The notes under the pieces: generated by a model
Seen by the model: only the letters and a program-made list of their open reading frames with translations
What the model was told of the DNA's origin: nothing
The model's database searches: none
Part shown: positions 33,375 to 43,270 of the stretch, piece by piece
Layout of the letters: each line of letters starts with the position of its first letter
Numbering within the stretch: the first letter of the stretch is position 1
DNA from: Cyanodermella asteris
Taxonomy: Eukaryota; Ascomycota; Lecanoromycetes; Ostropales; Stictidaceae
Assembly (NCBI GenBank): GCA_900618795.1
Contig: UYJD01000005.1
Coordinates: 972,522-1,036,521, forward strand
Reading direction: 5' to 3'
Length of the DNA: 64,000 bases
Position numbers and translations under genes: made by a program

Positions 33375-35155
33375 TCCTTGCGATGAGGGAGCGGACATAA
33401 CAAGAGCGAGATCTGCCAGGGTTCACATCACAGTGCTGCAAAGTGTGGCAACTCGTGCATGGCAAGGCGTTTATGGGCATGGTTTCAGCAATCTGCCGAA
33501 AGGCAAGTGATCTTGGAACCTTGCGTCTGTACGATCAGTGTAACATACATACGAGAAGACTCGAAACGATAGAGCCGAAGTCGATGGTGGGATACCCTTT
33601 CGTCTTCTCCAATCCATTTCTTGAACAATTGCAAACGGCTTCCCATGTGAAGCCAGACAGGCCAGAATGCCCCTACAGCTTTCAGGCACGAATTTCGACT
33701 TGTCCATGCAGACCAGAAGCTATCACGGCCACTCGTCCCCTCATCTTCCATCCACCCCGACCTCGCGCCTTGTTTGTGCCCTGCACATCCCCAAAGCGGT
33801 AAAGACCCAGCAGCCAACCGAACCCCCGGGCCCTCAGGGCAGAAGGCGCCGGCCGGCGGCATGCACGCCATCAGCTCCTCAAACCCGAGGGGGGGGGCCC
33901 ATTACACAAAACGCGACATGCATACCAAACCCTTCACACCCCATGAACATGGCAAATGCCTGCTTGGGCTTGCCGTACTCCAGCACCAGAGACCTACCTC
34001 GTTGGGCCTAGCTCATTCGGTACCGACGGCCTGGTATGGCTAAACCATTTGCTGTGGCCTTTGCCTCGAACATCTCGCCTCTGTCGCTTAAAAGGCAGAG
34101 TACACACCGCCCATGACGCCACGGCCGATGTGTGGACGGCTGTTACGGTATCGGAAGCGGTGGCTTGACGCGGGGAATGCAGTGATGTGATGAGAAGGAT
34201 TTGGAGCAAGGCAATTTGCGGGGGAGGTTGATGGGAAATTTCAGTCCAACGCGCAGATGGAGAAGGTGGTACACGAGCGGACTGGATGTTCGAGGTGAGT
34301 TCGAGGGAGGTAACGTGGTGGGTTGGTGGAAGCGCGGCGAGGTGATACGATTGATAATCAGGGGCTGCAAGGTACGAGGACGCGGCGATGGCGAGAGACG
34401 AAGTTCGTGGGCGTCTTCGCAGGGATTGGTATTTTGAATGATTTGTATTTCATTGCAGCAGATAGTAGATACATGTTAATTGAACAAATGAAAGAGAAAT
34501 CGTGGCTCCACAGAAGCGCCACTGGGTGATAGCCCCTGTGCTTTTCCTTTTCCACAACGAACACCGCCCCCTTCCCATGAAGATATTCCACCTTGGTGTT
34601 GGCACGCCGGTGATGAGACTGCGAGATTCCTGTCATGGAGTCGAAGCAAGCGTCATCGAGCTGGGTTTGTGCTTGTCGGGATCTCGGATGCGTGCCGTCC
34701 AGGGCGAGGTGAGACAGGTGATTCGTGTAGCATACAGTGTTTGGTGACGGCTGGTGCTATGTGCATCTGAGCAATCTGAATAGTCCCATACGTTGCAGCT
34801 GCGAGCTGCAGGAAACATTATCGGAGGGAAGTTTTCAAAGTAATACTGATGCTGATAGGTAAGGATACTTGTGATCCGCGCAAAAAGAAGAATGATCTGT
34901 GTTCGGAGCAAGTAGAGCTTGCCAGATCGCTGAAATTTCCATCTCGACTGACTTCAGCGCGCGAGATGAATCTCAGGATGCTGCGAACGACTGAGTTGGT
35001 CAGCATGGTGCCAACGGCCAGCATGCCAGACAGCGACTCGATCAAGCTGGCTGTGGTGCAATGACCTCGGCCTCCTCATCCTCCCAGACCTCGTCGTCGC
35101 CGGCAATTTTGGCTTCGGTTTGCTTGGAAGCTTCTTCCAGGACGCGCTCGAGTTT
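33375..35155. other. Long convergent intergenic region
   Basis: About 1.8 kb. Contains a run of nine or more G near 33888-33897 and G/A-rich sequence at 34200-34440. Only short unsupported frames are present. Part will be 3' UTR of the flanking genes. Confidence 0.4.
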
Positions 35156-36700
35156 CTAACTCTTTGTGCGGTTTGCCTGGCGAGGGGCAACAGTCTTGGT
35201 CGAGGTGCGGGCGACTTTGCTGACGCGGCTGGGAGTGCCGGCCTTCTTTGCGCCTGTGCGCTTGACAGCAGTGGTCTTCTTGACGATGGGGTTGATGAAG
35301 TTTGGGATGATCTCGAATTCGAGAGGCGGACCGGGGACTTTGGTGCTGTAGAGGAGGGCAGCGTCGATGGTCTCGTAGGCCTGCTTGAATGTGCGATTGA
35401 GGCCGCAGTAGCCGATGAGCCAGCGCTCGCGGCGCAGCTTGTCCTTCGGAGTCGCCTCGACTGGTGGCTCGAGGCCGCGATTCTTTGCGTCGAGGATCAG
35501 CTTGTTGACCCGGTCTTCCTCGTTCAAGTCATTCAAAATGCGCTTGTGGAGGGCAATAGTGAAGTCGCGGATGCCGCCCCATTTCTCCAAATTTCGGACG
35601 GTCTCGCGGACGAGCTGCAGCTGCACACCAGCATAGCCAGACACGCCGGTGCGATAGCGGCAGCGCTGGTAGTGCTGGCGGCAGTACAAGACCCAGCACT
35701 CCTCGGGAATTGCGAGGGTTTGCTTCTTGTTCCGGCCGAAGTAGTGGCTGGTGACCTTTCGTGTGGGCGATCCAAGGTCGCAGTCTTTGACGTAGGAGCA
35801 GCGAACTTTGGATAGAGCTGCTGCATCATCGCCATGATGACTGTCTGGTGTGTCTGGCGTCTGTATGCCCTCGTCTTCGGAGCCCGAGCGGTAGTCGTCG
35901 TCGCTCGACATTGAGAATGTGTCGAAGGTGTCTTTAACGTTGGTGGTGTTGATTGCGGATGTGGAAGAAAGTTCTCTGGATATCGGCGAAGGAAGCACTA
36001 TTAGTAGTTAGCAGGTGGTTGGGGAAAAAGATTGGGCGGACGCAGGTGGAAGGAAGTTGTGACTGGGCCTATTCACCGCGGGACCAAGGCAGCTCAGGCG
36101 TCTGACTGCGAGACAGGAGGAGAACAAACCTGCATTATCGCTGTGGACAGCTGACCAGCGTGACTGTGCGTTGTTTGCCATGTTGCAGGCACGCCAGGCG
36201 ACCGTTGGATGTATTGACGAAGCTGCGCTTTCCATTGATGTGCCATTGTCTGACGCTCCAATCTGAGTCTGAGTCTGAGATTGAGGCCCCGTGGTTCCGT
36301 AAGTGGCTTTGTTATACCTTGATCTTTGGTCGTTTGGGGGCAGCTGCGATTGTTGCAAGCCTGGGCTATTGACACGATTCGATTCCAGTGTCAATGATTG
36401 CAAAGCTTTTGCATCAACTTGGACTGACTTGTGCCTTTTATGCAAGGTTCTTTGAGGCTTGTACTGCGGGACACTGCCTGAAACTGGAGCTTGCCCATTC
36501 ATCGCAGCAGGCCTTCTCAATGCCTCATATGTAGGTGGTAATGTCTTCATGCGTGGAAGCGAGACATTGTGAGTAGTGGTAGCTCTCGGCCGGGAAGGAG
36601 TCAGGGAGAGTGGCTTTGAATATGACACTGTATTGACCCATAGATTGCTCCCTCGCGAACTCAGTCGAGTATCAGAATTCAATATAGAGCCAAGGTCCAT
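35156..36700 (-). CDS. Fungal ORP1-like domain protein (MDLGSILN type)
   Basis: Two exons, 36700-36130 and 35997-35156, separated by a 132-nt intron with donor GTTTGT and a strong CTAACTACTAATAG end; 470 residues. The N-terminus MDLGSILNSD is a start shared by a fungus-specific family of putative regulators. The first ~190 residues are Ser/Gln/Pro-rich and disordered. The second exon holds the conserved block VTSHYFGRNKKQT, then EECWVLYCRQHYQRCRYR near residues 260-300, known as an ORP1-like domain with cysteines and histidines that might bind metal. The C-terminus is basic (KKTTAVKRTGAKK...), fitting a nuclear, nucleic-acid-binding role. Function is not established. Treating the exons as one gene is inference from phase, splice sites and the family start. 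Confidence 0.75.
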
Positions 36701-39321
36701 TGTAACTGCACTTGAGGCTCAACAACTGGGAGCTCAAAGACTGGGGTGGCCTTGATGAGCACGAGGGGCAAAGTGACGATGAATAGGCAATTTGCGAGGC
36801 TGACGATGCAGCAGGCTGCTTATCGGGAGAGATGAGATGGGTGCATAAACTGATTGAAGTGCACAAGCAAGTCAGATGATCTCCTGGGTTGACGTTTAGT
36901 GGAGGTGAAAAGAATTCTGGGCGAAGCCTCCTAGAGATATAGTTGTCTCCTAGTCCATAAGTCAGAGCCAGGGTTTACCACTATCTTCAGGCTCAAGAGT
37001 TTCAGGGTACATGAATCAGTAGGTTGGTCGTGACACTGCGCCTTGTGACAGCAGATCCGAGCTGGAATCAAGTGTACGGGATTATCGAGGGAGGTAGAGT
37101 GTAATCGGAATACCGGCGCCAGGTCAGAGTGGACGGCCGGGTAGCGCTCCACATCACGGGGGCGGTGGCAAGAATTGTCCCACTGCACCGCATTTTCGAG
37201 AAACAAGATTCGGTGAGTGCTTGCAACGCTAGCCCTTGTCTGGGGTGAGTGCCTGACTGGGCGACTCTGGCGAAGCTTGTGTTCATACTCTCACATCTGG
37301 AAATGAGCAGCATATGGGGAAGACGTGATGTTCAGAGGGATCCACTGGTGCTTGTACATCCTGAGCAGATGCCTGGATTGGCAATCCGTTAGGCCCAGAG
37401 GGTCTGATGCCTCACAGGCATGTATGTATCTTTTGGGACAGCTGCACCAGTAAATATCATTTGCAGCCATCCATGGTCCTGAGCGGAAGCCACGGCCAAG
37501 GCTTCTGGAGCTTTCAGGCTCGTATGCGTCGTACGTATCTCTAACATGTCGAAACACAACGCTAGAGAACGTCAGGCAGTCAGCCTGCTTTCGCTTGGGA
37601 TGGGAATTGATTGGCGGATTGTTCGGATATCGTTTTGAGCCGGCGACTGGACCAGATGAATCGGGTGCGCATTCATCCAATCTCCCACTTGCACCCACCA
37701 TCAGATTTCCACACGAGGCGTAGAAGAAACAGCGGTGAAACTCACCAATTGTTTTGCTGTTGATGGAGAAAGACGGCGCAGCTGTCAAAGCAAGGCCGAT
37801 CCTCCAGGGACGCCAACGTGGGCAGATGTCCTGGGGTAGGCAGGGATCGCCAGTGTTCTTCATCATGCGCAGCAGCATTGCAGGGGTGACGCTGACGTTC
37901 GCAGAGCCGCCGGAAGACTGGAAACCATTGATTTTGAACCTTGTAGCGGTGATCTGGCGGCTGTCGTTGGTGAGTGATCACACTAGCATGGGCGTCGATG
38001 CATGCGGCTTGTCCCGCCAACCCTAGGTGACTGTGTAGGAGCCTGCGGCGTCTAGTTCTGCGAACGTGCACAATCGCACCTGTGCCGTGGGTCTAAGATA
38101 TATGCTACTGTACTCACCAGGATGCAGACAAGGCTATAGATGTTAACGGCAGTTAATATTAACGTTTCGGCTGATGACACGCAGCACGCCCCACAGAACT
38201 GTATTCCATTGCCCTAGTGTCGACATCTGCATCTACGTCATCTCCTCTAGAGCGTCCGTTCGGCATGTGATCCCGCTAGATACTTGATCTGGGCAACCCT
38301 GGACGTGTTTGCGGCATGCCACAAGGCGGTAAGCGACGTTCTTCTGTGCCACGTGTGCTCGTCTAAGGCTCGAAGACACGCTATTCCACACGAGACCATG
38401 GTATACGTGCCCCATGACGGTGCTCATCCCAGCGAGCAGTATAGCAAAGCCACGAGATCGCCTGGTGGTTGTAATAAGTGTTGAAGCTTAGTCACGGTTC
38501 ACGTGTGACAGATGACGAAGTGCATGCGACAAAGCCCAACATAGCGGATCAGTCAACGGTGCGAGGGAAGCTGGTAGCTACCAGGAGGGACGCATTGCTA
38601 CCCATCAACGTAAAAGGGGAACAACAGACTGCGCACGAATCATGAGGCATGCATCAGGGGCAGTTGTAGGAAGTAACATGAGAGGCAACATCGACGAGGA
38701 AGAAAGCTCTAATTCAAATGCTTGTTTGGGCGAGGATAAGCCTGCTTGCCTCTTCTCACCGCCTCGGAGGTACTTCGAAAAGGCAAAGGCCCCAAGCAAC
38801 ACGAGGAGACGCAACGTACCGAGATCAACCAAGTTGTTGATATTGGAGTCGCTTTCGGGTGACTCAACTTACAGCCTGTCGCCGACATGCAACCTGTTCG
38901 TAGGACCACATGATATACAAGATATCCAGTTCACGGCGTGATCGCGGTAGTATTCATTATCGCGGCATCGGATGAAATATTAGTGACACTAGGTCGATGT
39001 GATCGTGTAACACGAAATGACATGGACGAACTCACCTGACAAGGATGCTTGGGTGAGGCAGGGAGCTTTCTACCGCGGCTGACTCAGCGGCACGGCGACT
39101 CCCAAGCTCCGATTTCTAGACCTCACGGGACCTCATGCTTGCCAGCCATTGAGTCCAGACTGGGGGTCGCTTAGCTGCAGGCCGAAAGACAGCTCGTTTG
39201 GCTGTGGACAACATTGCGATCCTGTGATCCTTCTGAAGCTGCCATGTGTGCTGGACGCTCTTTGGCTCGCTTGTTTTGACTCGAATCGAAATGCTTGCCT
39301 GAGTGAAGTCGGACCAGACAC
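36701..39321. other. Long region without a confident gene
   Basis: 2.6 kb. At 37740-37980 both strands carry gene-like open frames with splice donors at their ends (minus: up to SFSINSKTIG then GTGAGT; plus: ending IWRLSL then GTGAGT), so one of them may be an exon of an unresolved gene. A minus-strand frame at 38605-38832 is also partly protein-like. A/T-rich TTAATATTAACG occurs near 38150. No family recognised in any of these. Confidence 0.35.
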
Positions 39322-39525
39322 TTATTCTTCGTCTGAGGCTTGGAGCTTATCCACCTCATCCTCAAATTCATGCGACTTGCGGAACTTCTGTTTGAGCATT
39401 ATCTGACCGCTACTTTCTGCCATTGGACAACCGCATGCCGCTTTGAAGCTGCTCCAGTCGTTGAGCAGATCACTACAGAAACGTGCTTTAAGCAAGCCCG
39501 GTAGTACCTGACCGACACGCAGCAT
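39322..39525 (-). CDS. Hypothetical 67-residue protein
   Basis: Short frame from ATG 39525 to a stop at 39322 with protein-like composition: a hydrophobic/basic start (MLRVGQVLPGLLKARF), a middle with two close cysteines (FKAACGCPMAES) and a very acidic end (FEDEVDKLQASDEE). The size and the basic-then-acidic layout resemble small mitochondrial assembly or ribosomal factors, but I recognise no family. Its ATG lies only 22 bp from the ATG of the facing dioxygenase gene, so the two leaders must overlap or one start is further inside. Confidence 0.45.
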   Translation of the reverse strand: MLRVGQVLPGLLKARFCSDLLNDWSSFKAACGCPMAESSGQIMLKQKFRKSHEFEDEVDKLQASDEE

Positions 39526-39547
39526 CTGTCAGTTGTGTAGACGCACG

Positions 39548-40324
39548 ATGGCTCCGAAAGGCAACCAGAAAGCCAAGGTAGTGAGCAAAGGCTCCAAGAA
39601 GGGACCGCTACCGACAGTCAAGAGTAATGCCGAAGCTACCATGCCACCTCAATGGCCGCCGTTACGGCCCCTCATTCCAGCAGTTGATCTGGAACTAGAA
39701 ACGATTCTAGAAGGTCAAATTGCTGTCGTACGGAAGCTGTTCACTTCTGCGCTATGTCACCAATACGTATCGTTTCTGAAAACACTGCCCCTGACGACAA
39801 CGCCTGGCCAGCCCAAAAAGGGTGATGCTGTCAGAGTGAACGATCGGTTCCAAATTCAGGAACCTCTGTTTGCACAGATGCTATGGGAGGAAACTGCCCT
39901 CAAAGGCCTGGTCACGCAAGAGGATATCGAGTGGGGAGGCAAAGTATGTGGTCTGAACCCGAACATCCGCATATACAGATACACAAAGGGCCAATTTTTT
40001 GATCAACACTACGACGACTCTAATATGGTCACATTGTCTAGTGAGACGCCAACCCCAGCCCGGACTACATGGACCCTGCTCATTTACTTGACTGGCTCAG
40101 CCACTGGGTGCGTTGGTGGCGAGACGGTGTTCTACCCTGAGGGCGGCAATGCCAAGGGTGGTAACAAGAAGGCCAGCGCAGGCCTACAACCTATTTCAGT
40201 TGCGCCAGAGACTGGTCTCGCCTTGCTTCATAAGCATGGGGACGATTGTCTCCTCCATGAAGGCAAGATGGTCACTGCAGGAGAAAAATGGATTATTAGG
40301 AGCGACCTTTGCGTGCTACGTTGA
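39548..40324 (+). CDS. 2OG-Fe(II) dioxygenase, prolyl 4-hydroxylase type
   Basis: 258 residues, no intron. Oxidises a substrate with O2 and 2-oxoglutarate using Fe(II). The P4Hc core is plain: IRIYRYTKGQFFDQHYDDS holds the His-x-Asp iron ligands (H and the second following Asp, near residues 150-153), TLLIYLT and GGETVFYP form the central strands, LLHEGK holds the distal His, and the Lys of EGKMV or the Arg of IIRSD would bind 2-oxoglutarate. The N-terminal 30 residues are Lys-rich (MAPKGNQKAKVVSKGSKKG), fitting nuclear or cytosolic rather than secretory location; there is no signal peptide, so it is not a collagen-type enzyme. Substrate unknown. Confidence 0.85.
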   Translation: MAPKGNQKAKVVSKGSKKGPLPTVKSNAEATMPPQWPPLRPLIPAVDLELETILEGQIAVVRKLFTSALCHQYVSFLKTLPLTTTPGQPKKGDAVRVNDRFQIQEPLFAQMLWEETALKGLVTQEDIEWGGKVCGLNPNIRIYRYTKGQFFDQHYDDSNMVTLSSETPTPARTTWTLLIYLTGSATGCVGGETVFYPEGGNAKGGNKKASAGLQPISVAPETGLALLHKHGDDCLLHEGKMVTAGEKWIIRSDLCVLR

Positions 40325-41232
40325 GATCAAGGATAGATGTATGCGCAGCAAGCGATAGGCTACGTCGCTTATACAAAACTTTTATGTACTTGTCAGCTTT
40401 CGAGCGACGTCCTTTGATTATGGCAAGTCTGCAAGGTGTTAATTTCAGCGTGGTCCGTGAAGCAATCACCGGTGACTCCTCAGGCCTGTGTGCATGCTAG
40501 AAGACTACCACTTTTGCATTGATCTGGACGCTTCGACCGGGTACGTCCTTTTTCACATGCTACGAACAACATCCAAGCTGCAGTGGTGTTCATGCACGAG
40601 CCTGGACGGCCATTACGAACCATGGTCTATCAGGTCGGAAATCCATTCTCACTTTCGTGTTGCAGAGATAACGCAAGGCTAGGAAACGTTGGCACAGTCT
40701 GCTATGTCCCAGTTGTCATTCAGGCATGTTGATTCACGAGATAATGAATCGAAAATTGAGCATATCGTGGCTGACGCTAAGAACCCAGGCTTATGCTTGC
40801 ACTAACGCCAGGAGAAGGACTGCATCGTTACGCGCCTGCGATTATACTTCTGGGATGCAAGCATATGCGTAGGCGTTTGAGCTAATGCATGTCAGCAATC
40901 CTCTGCTATCGACCGTCGACTTTTGAGCACCCAAGGGAATGGAACAGCTCCGGTCTTCTTCAGCAATGAGAGGATCGTCGGGTCTCAATCTTGCTTAATC
41001 TCCCACGTACATGGTCGTCCCAGCTGTCATCGGGTGGGCGGAGAGGATGTGGTTATCGGCAACGGTCGCATCTCGCAATGTGCGCAGCTCACCGCACATT
41101 GACGTGCTTGGGCTCCTCAGCACCCCGATGTGCTTATGGACGAATGCTCATTGTCCCAGTATTTCGGACCGCCAACACACACAGCCTGGCGATCGACTGT
41201 GCGCTCTCGTGAGATCATCCCTCTCCATCTTT
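40325..41232. other. Convergent intergenic region
   Basis: 900 bp between the stops of the dioxygenase and the MaoC-like gene; only short unsupported frames. Confidence 0.45.
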
Positions 41233-42492
41233 CTAGAGTATCCCTGCCCTCCCTGTCACGTACTCCTTGTTCCCCTTCTCGGCACTGAACGCGTATGTTT
41301 TCAGGTCTTTGCTCGATCCATAACGTACCACCAAATCTGTTGGCAAGAGCATTGGGCGCTTGAACTGGACTTCAAGAAAGCTCGGCTGCTTTGACGAAAG
41401 AAGGTTCTTCAAGCCTCGTTCCGCAACGCCAGCACCACCGATGCCAGTGCCACTCTGCAACTCCGCTAGGACAGAGGCAACCGCATGGTTGCCGTGGGCG
41501 ATTTTCGATGAGAAGCCAAAGGCCTTCGCCATGAAACTGGAGACATGAATGGGGTTGTAATCACTGCATACTGCAGCCCACGAGCTCGGAGACGTCAGTG
41601 AGAAGCTGATGGAGGAATTCGGCTCCTTTGCCCAGTTGACTTTCTCGTCGTCCTTTGGCGCTGCTGATGATTCGTCAAAGACCGGCTTTGCCGACTTGGG
41701 CAAGAAGGCAAGAATAGTGATGATTTGTCTGAAGACAACCTTGCTCTCGTTTTCATCCTTTCGAGCTGCCTTGACTGTCACCACAATGTCAAACTCGACA
41801 CCCCGCTTGACGCGCCGCCCTAGCAAGCTGTCACCACCCACACGCGCGGTCACCACTGCCTTCGTGCCCAAGTCAAGGTACTCAACAGGGTCACGACAGG
41901 CTTCCGGATCCACGAACTCAAAGCGATTGGTTGTGTTGACACTGCCAAACGGGAGCACGGGCAAGTAGCGGTTGGCCACTAGCACAAGCATCATAGGGGT
42001 GGCGAGGGCGGGGAGCAGCAGGAGCCGGTCCTGTGCTTTCGATTTCACCGGGCCGGTGGTCTTGACAGGGACCGACTGCGTCTTGGTAGCCGCATCGTAG
42101 CGTGCCTCGTCGCTCTCATCAATCTTGATCGACGAGCTCAGATTCAGTTCGGGAAGAAGGATGTGCTTTCCATCTGGCGCGGCCTTGTAGCTCGGGAGGA
42201 GGAACAGTGCTTTGTAGGGATATTTGAGGAGGACCAGGAAGATGAGGATGGCCGTGTCAGAAAAGCCGAGGCGGGAGACGTACATGGGCATCCATGCTCC
42301 CTTGACACCGGTCGCGCGATGCCATAGATTTAGCTTCGACTCTGCGATAGAGTATGCGAATACGATACAATTGACAACGATGAAGAGAACCTTCACCAAA
42401 GCATTGACATCGTAGGAGAATGGAAGCCAACCCTGGTACAGCGAGAAAATGAAGGCGAAACTCAGGAATACCCCCACTGCAGGACTCAGCAT
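41233..42492 (-). CDS. Membrane-anchored MaoC-like hydratase domain protein
   Basis: 419 residues from ATG 42492, no intron. The C-terminal ~130 residues are a MaoC/hotdog hydratase domain with the catalytic motif YNPIHVSSFMAKAFGF followed by IAHGNHAV, as in (R)-specific enoyl-CoA hydratases; the motif Asp-x-Asn-Pro-x-His core is S-D-Y-N-P-I-H, complete. The end (FKRPMLLPTDLVVRY) is the usual second hotdog strand. Unusually, about 110 N-terminal residues contain three membrane helices (VGVFLSFAFIFSLYQGW, VKVLFIVVNCIVFAYS, AILIFLVLLKYPYKALFLL), and a further hydrophobic stretch lies near residue 160. It may act on acyl chains at the ER or peroxisomal membrane; the substrate is not known. Confidence 0.8.
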   Translation of the reverse strand: MLSPAVGVFLSFAFIFSLYQGWLPFSYDVNALVKVLFIVVNCIVFAYSIAESKLNLWHRATGVKGAWMPMYVSRLGFSDTAILIFLVLLKYPYKALFLLPSYKAAPDGKHILLPELNLSSSIKIDESDEARYDAATKTQSVPVKTTGPVKSKAQDRLLLLPALATPMMLVLVANRYLPVLPFGSVNTTNRFEFVDPEACRDPVEYLDLGTKAVVTARVGGDSLLGRRVKRGVEFDIVVTVKAARKDENESKVVFRQIITILAFLPKSAKPVFDESSAAPKDDEKVNWAKEPNSSISFSLTSPSSWAAVCSDYNPIHVSSFMAKAFGFSSKIAHGNHAVASVLAELQSGTGIGGAGVAERGLKNLLSSKQPSFLEVQFKRPMLLPTDLVVRYGSSKDLKTYAFSAEKGNKEYVTGRAGIL

Positions 42493-43270
42493 TGTGGTGG
42501 TTTGGATCGCAATAAGTATCGATAGGTACGAAGATTGATGCCAATCGGTTATGAGTAGGAGGTTCTCCAAAGGACGCCGTCAAGACCAGCAATAACATAA
42601 GAAAGGACTATCTGATTAGGGTTGCACTGCAATAGGCAGTTCACTAACTACAGCGCTTGCCCGCTGCTGATCCGCTCCGTGTGCCAGAGCGGGCCCGTCC
42701 GGCCTGGCCAGAATTCGAGATCCTACGACGTTATCGCTCTCGACTTGCGGCGAATGTGCAGTTTTGGCCGTGAATGGAAACTCTGAGCCGTAGCTTTTGA
42801 CGCGTGTAAACACTAGGTCTAGTCACATCTACGGTGAGAAAATGCTCGTGAATCCAACGATCTATATTGCAAATTCTAGCTATATCTGCGCAAGCGAGTA
42901 CCAGCTCGTTTCGTTCTATGCCATCAGCTCGTCGCCTCTGATGTTTTCTTAGAATGTTTTCGAGCACTTGGGTCACCGTCTGTCCATACCAGAAAACTCT
43001 CTCATGAGACTAGACTTGGATGGCATTTGGCCGTTGAAACCAAGGGAAACGTTGCTGTGGACCAAGGAGACAACGGTTACAGAGCAGAACACTCCGCCAA
43101 GCCTCGCTAAGCGCACCGCCTTACATATTCAATGTCGGATTTCAACTTCTGATCGCGAACAATCGCGTGAACAAAGAGAGCTAGAGCTGCCCGCGCGAAT
43201 CGTTCTGCAAGATATCGATACTGGCGTCAGAATGCTGGACATTGGATAGCTGTAGTTCGCATCTCTCAAT
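42493..43270. other. Divergent promoter region
   Basis: 778 bp between the MaoC-like gene and the nucleoporin gene; no supported gene. Confidence 0.5.

Noticed and set aside
38605-38832. 75-codon Leu-rich minus-strand frame with a nearby GTAAGT
   Set aside because: The donor lies upstream in a different frame and no consistent exon chain could be built; kept only as part of the unannotated region.
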